From Bacteroidota bacterium (GTDB lineage Bacteria > Bacteroidota > Ignavibacteria > Kryptoniales > JAKASW01), in contig JAKAGT010000023.1 in the NCBI GenBank assembly GCA_021825585.1, forward strand, positions 1-64,000: DNA of 64,000 nucleotides, read 5' to 3'. The notes under the pieces are model-generated. The model had not been told where the DNA came from. It saw only the letters and a list, made by a program, of their open reading frames with translations, and ran no database searches. This document shows positions 11,071 to 23,194 of this stretch, piece after piece (positions within the stretch are counted from its first letter, which is position 1; every line of letters begins with the position of its first letter). A program made the translations under genes and the position numbers.

Positions 11071-12497
11071 CCCCTCGTTCCTTCGGATACCTCTTTCTTC
11101 GGCTCATATTTGATCTTAAGCTGCTGCATCCGGTAACGAAGGCGCGACCTGGTCAAACCGAGGATCTTCGCCGCCTGTATCTGGTTTCCTCCGGTGATAT
11201 CGAGCGTCTGCATGATCGCCTCGCGCATTATCTCATCCATCTTTATTCCCTGTGTCGGGATCGAGACTATATAGTTGTCCTCGATTGCCTTCGCCGAGTT
11301 GAAACCGGGATGGTAGTCGAGAAATGCCAGGTGTTCGGGCTTTATGAACGAATCGTTCTCGAGAAGCGTGACCCGTTCGATGGCGTTCTTCAATTCGCGG
11401 ACATTTCCCGGCCACCTGTATTTCTCAAGCGCCTTGAGTCCGTCGGGAGTGAAACCCTTTATCGATTTGGCAAACTTCTTGTTGAACTCGTCGAGAAATG
11501 TATTGGCAAGAAGCGGTATATCTTCAACGCGCTCCCTGAGCGAAGGCACATGCAGTTGGGCAACATTAAGGCGGTAGTACAGATCTTCGCGGAATGTCCC
11601 CTTTTCCACCGCGGCTTTCAGATTCTTGTTTGTGGCGGCGATGATGCGAACGTCAACGCTTATCTCCTTGGCCCCGCCGAGCCTGTAGAATCTCTTGGTT
11701 TCCAGCACGCGGAGGAGCTTCACCTGTGTCTCGTGGTTGAGCTCGCCGACTTCGTCGAGAAGGATCGTCCCCCTGTTTGCAAGCTCGAACTTTCCCTGCC
11801 TCATCTTGTCCATCGCGCCGGTAAAAGCGCCCTTCTCATACCCGAAGAGTTCGCTTTCCGCCAGCTCTTTCGGAATCGCACCGCAGTTTATGGAGATGAA
11901 TGGGCCGTCCGCCCTGTCGCTTTTCTCATGAATGAGACGTGCGATAAGTTCCTTTCCGGTCCCGCTCTCACCTATTATGAGGGCGGTCGTGTCGGCACGT
12001 GCGAGCCTCTCGCTGGTATGGACCACCTTCTTCAGGTTCTCGCTTTTCCCGACAATCATATAGGGACCGAATTTCTGCTGCAGCTCGTCTTTCAGCAACT
12101 CGTACCGGCGTTCCAGATTCTTCCGGCTCAGTGTCTTGTTTATCAGTATCTCCAGTTGCTCCAGGTCGAGCGGTTTCAGGACAAAATCCTCGGCGCCGAG
12201 CTTTATCGCACGGACCGCGCTGTTGACGTCCGAAAATGCGGTAATGAGGATTACGGAAGTTTCGTTCTTGTCGCTTCTGAGCTTCTGAAGGATATCCAGC
12301 CCCGTTATGGATCCCAAATAAAGATCGAGCAATACGACGTCAGGCTGGAAATCCACTATCTGCTGGAACGCTTCCTCGCCATTGACGACCGAGACCACTT
12401 CATAGCCGCTCCTCGTGAGAACGGCATTCAGGGAGTTGTTCAACAATTCGTCGTCGTCAACAATCAGTAGCTTGCTGCTTCCCATCCTCATCTCCAT
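11067..12497 (-). CDS. NtrC-family sigma-54-dependent response regulator
   Basis: A 476-residue enhancer-binding protein with three domains. The receiver (residues 8-125) has the acidic pair VDDDE and phospho-acceptor in LLDLYLG. The central AAA+ domain has Walker A GESGTGKE and the sigma-54 contact loop GAFTGA. The C-terminal Fis-type HTH reads AAKILGLTRSRLRYR. It should activate sigma-54 promoters when phosphorylated. Its start overlaps the 3' end of the sensor kinase gene by 10 bases, making that kinase its likely partner, and its stop overlaps gltX. Regulated genes are unknown. Confidence 0.93.
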   Translation of the reverse strand: MEMRMGSSKLLIVDDDELLNNSLNAVLTRSGYEVVSVVNGEEAFQQIVDFQPDVVLLDLYLGSITGLDILQKLRSDKNETSVILITAFSDVNSAVRAIKLGAEDFVLKPLDLEQLEILINKTLSRKNLERRYELLKDELQQKFGPYMIVGKSENLKKVVHTSERLARADTTALIIGESGTGKELIARLIHEKSDRADGPFISINCGAIPKELAESELFGYEKGAFTGAMDKMRQGKFELANRGTILLDEVGELNHETQVKLLRVLETKRFYRLGGAKEISVDVRIIAATNKNLKAAVEKGTFREDLYYRLNVAQLHVPSLRERVEDIPLLANTFLDEFNKKFAKSIKGFTPDGLKALEKYRWPGNVRELKNAIERVTLLENDSFIKPEHLAFLDYHPGFNSAKAIEDNYIVSIPTQGIKMDEIMREAIMQTLDITGGNQIQAAKILGLTRSRLRYRMQQLKIKYEPKKEVSEGTRG

Positions 12498-14035
12498 CTT
12501 TGGAAATGAATCGCGACCGCCGTGCCAATGTTAGGCTTACTTTCTATGTCCAGACTTGCACCGTTCAATTCCAGGAGACGGTTCGAAATCGACAGCCCCA
12601 TCCCGCTTGCCCCCTCCTTGGTCGTGTAGAACGGCTCCATCGCCAGCTTGGCAATTTCGTCCTCCATTCCCAATCCTGTGTCGACGATCCTGAGAATAAC
12701 CTCGCCCTCTTCATCCGAGTCTTCGAGCCGGAACTTCAGCGTCCCTCCCCTCGACATCGCCTCGATTGAGTTCTGGACTATATTCAGGACAGCGTGGAGA
12801 ATCTGAGACTTGTCGGCCAGCACCACATCGTTTATCGCAGTCTTCTCTATCTCCATCCGGATCCTCGACTTGAACAGGGATGTTTTGGCGAGGCCCGCGA
12901 TCTCTGTGACTATGTTGTTGAGCCTGAACGGGGACTTGGCGGGAGCTTGCGGCTGGGCAAAATTCATCGTCTCTCGGATCACCTTTTCGATGCCGGTTAC
13001 CGCCTCGAGAGCCTGCTGGGTTTGTCTCCGCTCGGCCGTGTTTTGTTCGAGGCTCCGCTCGAGAAACTGCAGGTTGACGGAGATTACGTTCAACGGATTT
13101 CTAATCTCGTGCACAAGGCCGTGCGAGAGCCTCCCCAGCGCGCGCAGCTTGTCCATGGCGATGAACCTCTCGAGCCACTCGCGCCGCCTCGTGACGTTCC
13201 GCAGGATTATCAGATACAGGTTGTCTTCCGTTCCTATCGGCGCGCCGCCGATGTCGAGATAAGTTTCGGGACCGCCGTCGCTATATGAACTTTCAAACTG
13301 GACGCACTCCGCACGCGAGATCTTGTCGGCGAGGAGCTCACCGAACGGCCTGAGATCGTTCAGCTTCCGGTATGAGAGCTCATTGTCGTTCAGCCTCAGG
13401 ATTTTTCTTGCGTGTTCATTCGCCTCTGTGATAACGCCGCTTTTCTGATCAACCAGGATGATCCCGTCGTTTGCCGAGAGAAACAGCTGCCTGTATTTTC
13501 GTCTCTCGTATTCGAGCTGGGCGTTTCTTTCCACGAGCCTTCGGTTAAGCCCTTCAAGCTCCTTCATCTTGGCTTCCAGCCGCCTGACGAGGACGGTGTT
13601 GTATTCCTTCAGGTATTCGTCTTCGGCAAGCGAGCCTTCAGTCCCATCAGGGAATCCGGTACGCTGAGGAAGCACCTTCAGATTACTGAGCGCTTCCAAC
13701 AGCTCTCCAATATTCCCCGTTTTTTGAAGGACCTTGGAGGCTCCCACGCTCAAAGCGAATTCCTCATCAGATTTGTCTATGTATTCCCCCGTCAGGATAA
13801 TAAAAGGAACGCTCTTTTTCTCACTATCCGACTTCATTGTTCTGCAAAGCGCGAAACCGTCCATACGAGGCATCAGTGCATCTGAGATAATCGCATCAAA
13901 TTTCCTGTTTTCTACTATCTCCAAAGCTTCATAGCCGTCGGACGCAGTATCAACCGAAAAGCCCTCGGCTTTAAGTACTTCGGAAAGTGTAAAGCGATTA
14001 TGCGAGTCGTCGTCAACCAGCAGGATGTGCATCAT
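12488..14035 (-). CDS. hybrid sensor histidine kinase (receiver-PAS-HisKA-HATPase)
   Basis: No transmembrane segment is seen, so this is a cytoplasmic kinase. Order: an N-terminal receiver (1-120, LLVDDD and SDALMPRMDG), a coiled-coil linker (about 140-180), a PAS domain (about 182-290), the HisKA helix with phospho-accepting His in LVHEIRNPLN (about 311), and the catalytic ATPase with N-box NIVQNSIEAM and GMGLSIS. The N-terminal receiver suggests control by another phosphodonor. It pairs with the overlapping NtrC-type gene. The signal sensed by the PAS domain cannot be told. Confidence 0.92.
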   Translation of the reverse strand: MMHILLVDDDSHNRFTLSEVLKAEGFSVDTASDGYEALEIVENRKFDAIISDALMPRMDGFALCRTMKSDSEKKSVPFIILTGEYIDKSDEEFALSVGASKVLQKTGNIGELLEALSNLKVLPQRTGFPDGTEGSLAEDEYLKEYNTVLVRRLEAKMKELEGLNRRLVERNAQLEYERRKYRQLFLSANDGIILVDQKSGVITEANEHARKILRLNDNELSYRKLNDLRPFGELLADKISRAECVQFESSYSDGGPETYLDIGGAPIGTEDNLYLIILRNVTRRREWLERFIAMDKLRALGRLSHGLVHEIRNPLNVISVNLQFLERSLEQNTAERRQTQQALEAVTGIEKVIRETMNFAQPQAPAKSPFRLNNIVTEIAGLAKTSLFKSRIRMEIEKTAINDVVLADKSQILHAVLNIVQNSIEAMSRGGTLKFRLEDSDEEGEVILRIVDTGLGMEDEIAKLAMEPFYTTKEGASGMGLSISNRLLELNGASLDIESKPNIGTAVAIHFQRWR

Positions 14036-14321
14036 CTATTCGAATGTGAATTAATTTTAATGAAACCGGAGGTAACTTGCAATCTGGCACGCGTCAATAC
14101 GCCAAACGGAGATAGTTAGGGTGTGAAATTACACGGGATATGACGATGCCAGCACCATATGCTGAACCCGCAGCGGTCCCTCTAAACCTCCCGCCAGCAG
14201 GGAATTATAACAAGACCGGGTAGAAATCAAATCGTTACCAGTTCCTCCTTTTCAATATGTCACAAAGGGCAATTCCCGATACATCGTAATCAATGCCGGA
14301 GGCCAGCCCGGCAGATCATCG

Positions 14322-16768
<2,447 letters not shown>

Positions 16769-16796
16769 CTACTTCTCCTCTCGTTATTTTTATGCA

Positions 16797-16842
16797 CAAA
16801 AAAACCTCTCCCTGCGCCGGAACGATGGCAAGAAGAGGTACC
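16797..16842 (-). terminator. intrinsic terminator of the SAM riboswitch
   Basis: On the minus strand ACCTCTTCTTGCC pairs with GGCGCAGGGAGAGGT and is followed directly by seven Us. It lies between the aptamer and metY, the standard expression platform of a transcription-attenuating S-box. Confidence 0.8.
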
Positions 16843-16849
16843 GATTCTT

Positions 16850-17013
16850 AGCTCATCTTTCCCATTCAGCCATTGGCCGACATGCCTCTCACGCAGCAGA
16901 ATCCATGGGCAGGAATTAGCACCGGGCTCCCGACTAATCTCTACGATTGGTCGGAACGGTTGCCAGGGTTTCGTCGGGCCTGATCCCTCCACCCTTCTCG
17001 ATGAAATGACACA
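16850..17013 (-). promoter_or_regulatory. SAM-I (S-box) riboswitch upstream of metY-metX
   Basis: The minus strand shows the conserved S-box core. P1 strand TTCATC (about 17002-17007) pairs with GATGAG (16852-16857). After P1 comes GGTGGAGGGA, then GGCCCGACGAAACCC and GGCAACC, and later CGGTGCTAATTCC. These elements bind S-adenosylmethionine. A hairpin with a U-run follows before metY, so SAM binding is expected to terminate transcription and shut off methionine synthesis. Confidence 0.93.
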
Positions 17014-17153
17014 ACTTGTTAAAAGAACTTCTCTAATATAAGAATCTGGAAACTAATGTCAAGTATTCAGAACGGACAATTTTTTCAAAATCGTCAAGTG
17101 TTATGGGGAAAGGGGGGCAGGTGCAAACGATAAAACATGCCTGTCAGCAGAGC

Positions 17154-17708
17154 TTACAATCTGACTTTCTTATCGATGAATCCCTGCAGTACTGATGCCG
17201 CACCTTTATTTAATTGTTCGATGCGGGAGTTCGGATTTGGGCCGCCGGATCGAAACATCGAGAATTTCTTGCTCCCGCACTTCGGACAATAAAACTCGTT
17301 ATTGCGCATGAACAAACGCATGCCGTGATCCGGACAATAAGGCATCGGCTCGACAGAACCGTCTCCAGGAAAACCCTTCCATAACAAATCCTTGTTGGGA
17401 AACCGGATCATCTTGAATTTCTTCCTCGGTCGTCTGCGTTCCCATTCCCTTCCCAGGAAAAAAAACAGTGCAAAAAGAACTATCATCAAAACCGAAACGG
17501 CTGATAAATCCATTGCCGTCCAATCCCGTGACGGCCCTTTTCCAGAATTCCGCCAAAGGCCTGAAAGAAAAACACCGCCCAGAAAAATCAGAAGAGCGAA
17601 CAAGGCCAGGTATACCGCTACCAAAATTTTATTGATCGCCTCTTTCACGGTGGACAGCAGTACATCCCCGGCATCCTGCTTTGGCGTTTCCACTTCGGCT
17701 TTTTGCAT
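17154..17708 (-). CDS. membrane protein with C-terminal zinc ribbon
   Basis: Not assigned to a named family. From the ATG at 17708, which has AAGGG eight bases upstream, the protein is 184 residues. Two transmembrane segments (VAVYLALFALLIFLGGVF and SVLMIVLFALFFFLG) are followed by a basic stretch (RRRPRKKFK) and a cytoplasmic zinc-ribbon-like module with paired C..H and CPKC cysteines. The open frame reaches 17837, but upstream codons lack a ribosome site. It is divergent from the 2-deoxyribosyltransferase-like gene. Function unknown. Confidence 0.7.
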   Translation of the reverse strand: MQKAEVETPKQDAGDVLLSTVKEAINKILVAVYLALFALLIFLGGVFLSGLWRNSGKGPSRDWTAMDLSAVSVLMIVLFALFFFLGREWERRRPRKKFKMIRFPNKDLLWKGFPGDGSVEPMPYCPDHGMRLFMRNNEFYCPKCGSKKFSMFRSGGPNPNSRIEQLNKGAASVLQGFIDKKVRL

Positions 17709-17864
17709 CGCGATTCCCTTCGGCATGTTGGATTTAGCAATAATATGGAGACCCTGATGTGTTATTCCAAACCGATTTGCGCATGCCAGACCGATGGTGT
17801 AGTGCTGCAAGGCGCCCGCCATGACAGGCTTGGACAAGACGATACGAAGTTGTTAATTTCACTC

Positions 17865-18338
17865 ATGACACTAAGAGCATATTTGTCGGGAGGCATGGAG
17901 TACGCCGAGAACTACGGCGCAGACTGGCGAAAAGAGATGGTATCGTGGCTGAAGAAGGAACTGCGCCATGAGCCATTCGACCCGGTGGCGGCGAGCGAGA
18001 AATTCCTCAAGTCGATACATCCCGGTGTCGATTTCCGCCGCTCGAAAGTTCACGACCTGAAAACACACTTGAAGATTGCGAAAGAGATAGTCGAGCTGGA
18101 CAGCAAGGAAATAATCCTGCACAGCGACTATCTCATCTGCTATTACGACGAAAGCGCACAAAGGGGAGCCGGAACAAAGGGAGAGCTTACCGTCGCCCGG
18201 ATCTTCGGGAGACCTGTCTATCTCGTAAGAGGGATGGAGCTTGATTCGGTCCCGAGCTGGGTCCTCGGCTGCGTGGACCGCATCTTCAACGATTTCGGGG
18301 AACTCAAGTCTTTCCTGAAGGAGAAGTACTCGACTTGA
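17865..18338 (+). CDS. nucleoside 2-deoxyribosyltransferase-like protein
   Basis: A 157-residue protein with the Rossmann-like fold of the nucleoside 2-deoxyribosyltransferase/YspA superfamily: N-terminal AYLSGGME, a central DYLICYYDE strand-turn and GAGTKGELTVARIFGRPVY, where the conserved glutamate sits on the G(T/S)xxE motif. Members cleave or exchange N-glycosidic bonds of nucleosides or related small molecules. Homology starts at MTLRAYLSGG, so ATG 17865 is chosen over the longer open frame. The true substrate is not evident. Confidence 0.75.
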   Translation: MTLRAYLSGGMEYAENYGADWRKEMVSWLKKELRHEPFDPVAASEKFLKSIHPGVDFRRSKVHDLKTHLKIAKEIVELDSKEIILHSDYLICYYDESAQRGAGTKGELTVARIFGRPVYLVRGMELDSVPSWVLGCVDRIFNDFGELKSFLKEKYST

Positions 18339-18368
18339 TACCCGGCCGCATATCCGGCCCGCTTTTCA

Positions 18369-18431
18369 AAATGAGATTGAGAACCAGCGGAGGCATGCCT
18401 GTACTCACGCCTCCGCGCATGAATCTCATTT
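18369..18431. terminator. bidirectional terminator between convergent genes
   Basis: An outer inverted repeat AAATGAGATT (18369-18378) / AATCTCATTT (18422-18431) encloses an inner one, GCGGAGGC (18387-18394) / GCCTCCGC (18109 offset: 18409-18416). It sits between two converging genes and overlaps the stop of the subtilase gene. A-rich and T-rich flanks allow termination in both directions. Confidence 0.6.
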
Positions 18432-21350
18432 CAATATCATAATTTTTCTGACCTGGAAATAGGTCTGGTTCGCGGATTTTGCCGTCAGCCTGACGAAATA
18501 CACTCCGCTCGCGAGTCCGTCGCCCGAAAAGGTCAGGTAGTATGGACCGCCTTTCCCATAAGTGCTGTTGTTGAGCGTCCTTACCTTCTGACCAATTACG
18601 TTGTATACGTCCACAGTCACGGTTGCCTGAGCTTTCAAGACAAATGAGATAGTTGTGGTCGGGTTGAACGGGTTTGGATAATTCTGGTAAAGCTCTGCGA
18701 GGTTCTTCAGAGTCGGGAGCGCGCCGGGACCGATGATTTGATCGTAAGTTTCCTTCGCGACCGCAACCGCCCTTTCCAAATCCTGGAGAGTATCTCCCGC
18801 CGTGAGGACAAACGAGAGCACGGTGCTGTCGGCGGGCCCAATCGACAGCGGCCCTCCCGAAACGACCATCGATATATCACTCGGGCCTGCGGATGAATGC
18901 ACCGTCCCCTCTGAGAGCGCCTGCCACTTGTGAAGCTTCGAGAAGCCGTTATAGATTCCGTTCGCCGCGCTGGCATTATCGATAGCCGTGAAATTAGGAT
19001 TCCCGCCATCGAGAAGTGCGCATCCGACGTAAGTTCTTGTGACCCGGGTGGAATCGTAGGCATAACCAAGCTGATAATTCTTGTCGTAAGCGGCAATATT
19101 ATTCGCACCGTTGGGGCCTACGTCCCAATCGAAAAACAGGCCGGCATAGAGATTCTGGATGGGGAATGTATTCAAATTGTGTATTGTATACTGGAGAATT
19201 ATGAAATCCGAGGTCGAATCTCCTTTATATGCATACGAATGAAGGTTAACCCGGATACCGATGCGGTTCGAGGTAGCATTGCTGTCCGTGAAAGCCGCGA
19301 ATGCCTCCTGGTCAGCGGTCACACCGGGGGTTTTGACGCTGACCAGCCCTATCGGCCTGAAGTCATTGTCCTCCTCGGCTGCGTTCTGCGTCGAGTCGCG
19401 GGCTACATCCACAACCTTGTCGGCCGAGGTACCCGCCATGAAGGCCCCTTCGAAGAGAACGTTGTCGTTATTGGGCGTATAGATGAAACCGACTCCCTCG
19501 GTATTGTTCGGATAATCGTTGTAGCCGATGTTCCCTTTCGCCGTGATGGTTGTGTTTATGCTGTTAACATCCACCTGGTTGAATATCGGATTCAGCAGCG
19601 CCGTGAAACTTCGGTAATCGCTGTATGTGCCGTCTGTAATCCTCACGACGAATGTCACCTCATAATCCGTAGGAGTCCCCGGGTTAACCTTGAAGCTGAG
19701 CGGATTGCTGCGGAGGTTGTAAGTCCCTTCCGTCTGGAGAGCGCCGATGCTGATACTCCCGTGCAAGATCGTAACGTTCGGATCGTTGGACGTAAGCGAA
19801 ATCTGGAGATTCGAAGTCGGCTGCAGCCAGTCGGTAACGGTGCCGAAAACCTGTATGGTCTCGCCGTCCGTATAAATTCCGTCGTTGTTGCCTCCGGCAG
19901 AGTCGCTCAGCGCGATGCCGCTTACCTGTACTCCCGGAGAAGAGACCGTCAGTGCGCGATAGGCGTCGACCCGGCCGAAGCCGATCTCGTCCGTATAGCC
20001 GGGATTTATTGAGTTGATATTGTCTGCGCTGACGCGGACCTGCTCCAGTATCTGCTCGGGAGTATAGTCAGGATGTTGACTTGCGACCAGGGCCGCCACC
20101 CCGGCCGCACACGGAGATGCCATCGAAGTTCCGCTGAGCGTCGCGTATGAATTGGTCCCCCACGTGGAAATGATATCGAGTCCCGGCGCTGACACCGAGA
20201 CATTGTAGCTGTAGTTTGTAAAATAGGTCGCCAGGTCGTTTTGATCCGTGGCCGCCACGGAGAGAACCCCGCGGTAGTACGCTGGGGTTTGAAATTCGGT
20301 GGAATGGTCGTTACCCGCGGCAGCTACCACCAGAGCTCCTTGCGATTCAGCATAAGTAATCACGTCCTGTTCATACTGCGAGTAGCCGACGCCGCCCCAG
20401 CTGCAGTTGATGATGCGGGCGCCGTTCTCTGCCGCGTACGCAATCCCTTCGAAGCCGAAGACGATATAAGGTTCACCAGTCGACGGGTCGACCTGGTCGG
20501 CCTCGGAGACCTTCACCGGCATGATCCTGCAGTCAGGCGCGACTCCGGCAATCCCGATGCGGTTGTTCGCCACGGCCGCGACGATCCCCGCCACATGTGT
20601 TCCGTGAGCGGGTGTGTCTTCCATGGGGTTGCTGTCCGGTGTGCCGTTTGTGCCGCCGAAATCCCAGCCGATCGAATCGCCGGGAAAATTCGTGTCAGTC
20701 TGCCAATGGGGGTTCTGCCAGATGTTTGCAAACAAATCCGGGTGCATCCAGTCGACGCCGGTGTCGACTATCCCGACGATGACGCTGGGATCGCCCATAG
20801 ATATGTTCCAGGCATTGAATGCCTGGATTTTCGACAGGGCGTATTGTTCCGAAATCAGCGAGTCGTTGGGAGTGACTTCAACGTCGCTGACTTTGTACAT
20901 GTAGTGGGGTTCGGCATACTGGATTCCCTGATTTCTGTCGAGCGCCTCTGAAAGAAATGCAGGCGTCACGCTTCCGGTATAATGAACGATATAGATGTTG
21001 TTCAGTATCTCGGATGATTTGTCCAGCCTCATATGAAGCATTCCGAGAAGCGGACTCATGGAAGTCACGTTCGCTTCCTTCACGATCCGGCCCTGCAGTT
21101 CGGGGAGGCTCATCAGCTGCTGCATGCTCGAGGAAACGCCGGGCTTGAACTTGACGACGACCACGCCCGGCAATGCAAGCTTGTTCGGATTGATCGACGC
21201 CCCCTGCATGTAGATTCGCGCCCCCGCCTGCGTGTTTCCTGTCGAGGCGAAAGCACTCTGGCTAATGGCTAGAGCAAGGGCAGTAAAGATGATGCCCAGA
21301 AATGGAAATCCCTGACCGCGGCTGAAGCTCCGAAAAACTCTGAAAAACAA
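18426..21350 (-). CDS. subtilisin-like serine protease with T9SS sorting domain
   Basis: Secreted S8-family protease. The catalytic Asp is in VDTGVDWMHPD, His in AHGTHVAG and Ser in SGTSMASP, preceded by an inhibitor-I9-like propeptide (about residues 60-150). Beta-sandwich domains follow the protease, and the last about 90 residues form a type IX secretion sorting domain (NYPNPFNPTTTI to IRKIMILK), so it is probably exported and cell-attached. The open frame reaches 21407, but a TTG at 21350 has AAAGGAG seven bases upstream and leads straight into a signal peptide (FLGIIFTALALAISQSAFA). That start is preferred and gives 974 residues. Confidence 0.92.
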   Translation of the reverse strand: MFFRVFRSFSRGQGFPFLGIIFTALALAISQSAFASTGNTQAGARIYMQGASINPNKLALPGVVVVKFKPGVSSSMQQLMSLPELQGRIVKEANVTSMSPLLGMLHMRLDKSSEILNNIYIVHYTGSVTPAFLSEALDRNQGIQYAEPHYMYKVSDVEVTPNDSLISEQYALSKIQAFNAWNISMGDPSVIVGIVDTGVDWMHPDLFANIWQNPHWQTDTNFPGDSIGWDFGGTNGTPDSNPMEDTPAHGTHVAGIVAAVANNRIGIAGVAPDCRIMPVKVSEADQVDPSTGEPYIVFGFEGIAYAAENGARIINCSWGGVGYSQYEQDVITYAESQGALVVAAAGNDHSTEFQTPAYYRGVLSVAATDQNDLATYFTNYSYNVSVSAPGLDIISTWGTNSYATLSGTSMASPCAAGVAALVASQHPDYTPEQILEQVRVSADNINSINPGYTDEIGFGRVDAYRALTVSSPGVQVSGIALSDSAGGNNDGIYTDGETIQVFGTVTDWLQPTSNLQISLTSNDPNVTILHGSISIGALQTEGTYNLRSNPLSFKVNPGTPTDYEVTFVVRITDGTYSDYRSFTALLNPIFNQVDVNSINTTITAKGNIGYNDYPNNTEGVGFIYTPNNDNVLFEGAFMAGTSADKVVDVARDSTQNAAEEDNDFRPIGLVSVKTPGVTADQEAFAAFTDSNATSNRIGIRVNLHSYAYKGDSTSDFIILQYTIHNLNTFPIQNLYAGLFFDWDVGPNGANNIAAYDKNYQLGYAYDSTRVTRTYVGCALLDGGNPNFTAIDNASAANGIYNGFSKLHKWQALSEGTVHSSAGPSDISMVVSGGPLSIGPADSTVLSFVLTAGDTLQDLERAVAVAKETYDQIIGPGALPTLKNLAELYQNYPNPFNPTTTISFVLKAQATVTVDVYNVIGQKVRTLNNSTYGKGGPYYLTFSGDGLASGVYFVRLTAKSANQTYFQVRKIMILK

Positions 21351-21438
21351 TGGTTCACTCCTTTTGAAAACGCGAGAAACAAATAACGTACTAAGTAAGA
21401 ACAACAAACTGCCTCGGCCGCGTTCAAGGATTCCGGCA

Positions 21439-22473
21439 TCAAATCGTCACTCCGATTCCTGCCGAAGCGACGTTTATCGCGCCCAGGCTGTAATCCACAT
21501 TGACTGAAAGCACTCCGAGTCCGAGATTAAGCCCGAGCAGTTCCCTGAAAGTGTTCTTCCCCTTTAGACTGAACGATATGGGGATAGGCTTCGGATTGGG
21601 ATTGATCGATGTGGCGGGTGGCAGGTAGTTGTAGTTTATGTCGACCGACGAGCTCTCCGTCTGCAACCCCGCATAAACTGTCAGGATCGCAAATGTCTTG
21701 CTAACTTCGAGATTGGCGGCAAACGCGGAAGCTTTAAGAACCTTACTCCCGGTCGAGTCCTGAATCGACAGATTCTGCCAGCCCAATTGCACTGCAATAT
21801 CTACAGGACAGAGTGGGATATACTGGCTTACGCTGTGCCTGATGCCGTACCCGAGAAGCTGGAACGAGCCGTAGTTGCCTATTTTGATCTTCGGCAGATA
21901 CCGCACGAAAACATCCGTGCCCATTACGCTCCCGATGCCGACCTGTGGAATTGGTATCGGTGCTATCGTAGTCTTGAGGAGTCCGGGTATCGTCGAGATG
22001 GTTGCGGAAGAATCGAGGTTAAAAGTGTGGGAAAAACCGTTCTGAGTTATCGTCGTGTCCTTCTGCACATTGAAGGTCGCCTGCCCGTCAGTCTTCTCCC
22101 CGAAAATTGTCGGCGCGTTTTGGACGGTGAAGGTCGTCGGCACATTTATGGTATATGTCCGCCCATTGTACGATTCATTGAAAGCAACCGTATCCAGGTA
22201 AGACAAGCCGAAAGACTGATCTGAACTTGGTATAAATGAGGCAGCCGCCTTGACTCCCACGTAGAGGTTCAGACCGAATGGGAGTATCCCTCCGACCTTT
22301 GCAGTGTTGAAGAGACCCGAATTAATGTCGGCGCCGAAGGCATTTACTGCGGGTGCAACGTATGCCTCCGCATATTGATTGCCGACTTTACTGAGAGTGC
22401 TGGATAAATCCTGTGCGTTCGCGAGCCCGTAGATCAAGAATACAATTGCTGCCGCGGAAATCGACTTGCGCAT
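21439..22473 (-). CDS. outer-membrane beta-barrel-like protein (DUF6588-like)
   Basis: The 344-residue product starts with a signal peptide (MRKSISAAAIVFLIYGLANAQ) and then shows alternating hydrophobic strands rich in Gly, Ser and Asn, as in outer-membrane proteins of Bacteroidota. The overall pattern (N-terminal VGNQYAEAYVAPAVNAFG, C-terminal SVNVDYSLG) resembles the DUF6588 family, whose function is unknown. GAGGA precedes the ATG. It lies 31 bases short of the adk-side gap, downstream of adk on the same strand, and upstream of the protease gene. Confidence 0.75.
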   Translation of the reverse strand: MRKSISAAAIVFLIYGLANAQDLSSTLSKVGNQYAEAYVAPAVNAFGADINSGLFNTAKVGGILPFGLNLYVGVKAAASFIPSSDQSFGLSYLDTVAFNESYNGRTYTINVPTTFTVQNAPTIFGEKTDGQATFNVQKDTTITQNGFSHTFNLDSSATISTIPGLLKTTIAPIPIPQVGIGSVMGTDVFVRYLPKIKIGNYGSFQLLGYGIRHSVSQYIPLCPVDIAVQLGWQNLSIQDSTGSKVLKASAFAANLEVSKTFAILTVYAGLQTESSSVDINYNYLPPATSINPNPKPIPISFSLKGKNTFRELLGLNLGLGVLSVNVDYSLGAINVASAGIGVTI

Positions 22474-22555
22474 TTTTCCTCCTTGAGTTTTGATTGACTT
22501 TTCATATTCCTGAAGTTATAAAAGCAGTGCCATCCTGCAGCCCGGAATCAGGACA

Positions 22556-23194
22556 TTATTTGAGTATATTTTTCAACCGACTCGTAATCTCTTCAATTTC
22601 ACCCAAGCCGTCCATTTCAACAAGCATATTCTTGTTTCTGTAGAAATCCTTAACCGGCTTTGTCTGTTTCTGGTAGACTTCAAAGCGGCGCGCGATTGTC
22701 TCCTCCTTGTCATCGTCTCTCTGGTAGAGTTCGCCGCCGCACCTGGGACAAACAGAATCGTTCAATTGATCGATGAGGAGGTTGAATATCGAGCCGCAGT
22801 TCCTGCAGACGCGGCGGGCTGTGAGCCGCTTGACCAAAAGGCCCCGGTCGACTTCCATGCTGATGACATGGTCCACCTTGATCCCCGCCTTGCGGAAGAC
22901 CTTATCCAGGGCTTCCGCCTGCGGAAGGGTCCTGGGGAAGCCGTCGAGTATGAAACCGCTGCGCGCGTCATCTTCCTTTAACCGGTCCTGAATGATGCCG
23001 ATTACCACGTCGTCGGGGACAAGTTCACCCCGATCCATAAAAGCCTTTGCCTTCTTGCCCATCTCGGTTGCGCGGGAGACTGCCTCGCGCAGTATGTCGC
23101 CCGTCGCTATGTGGGCAATCTTCATTTGACTTGAAAGAATCTTTGCCTGAGTCCCTTTTCCGACCCCCGGCGGTCCGAAGAGAATTAAGATCAT
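22556..23194 (-). CDS. adk: adenylate kinase
   Basis: Interconverts ATP + AMP and 2 ADP in the cytoplasm. It has Walker A GPPGVGKGTQAK at the N-terminus, the GFPRTLPQA motif, and a LID domain with four cysteines (CRNC...CPRC), indicating the zinc-type long form. The length of 212 residues is standard. The start overlaps the rlmN stop (23191-23194), placing it last in a four-gene coupled set. Confidence 0.97.
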   Translation of the reverse strand: MILILFGPPGVGKGTQAKILSSQMKIAHIATGDILREAVSRATEMGKKAKAFMDRGELVPDDVVIGIIQDRLKEDDARSGFILDGFPRTLPQAEALDKVFRKAGIKVDHVISMEVDRGLLVKRLTARRVCRNCGSIFNLLIDQLNDSVCPRCGGELYQRDDDKEETIARRFEVYQKQTKPVKDFYRNKNMLVEMDGLGEIEEITSRLKNILK

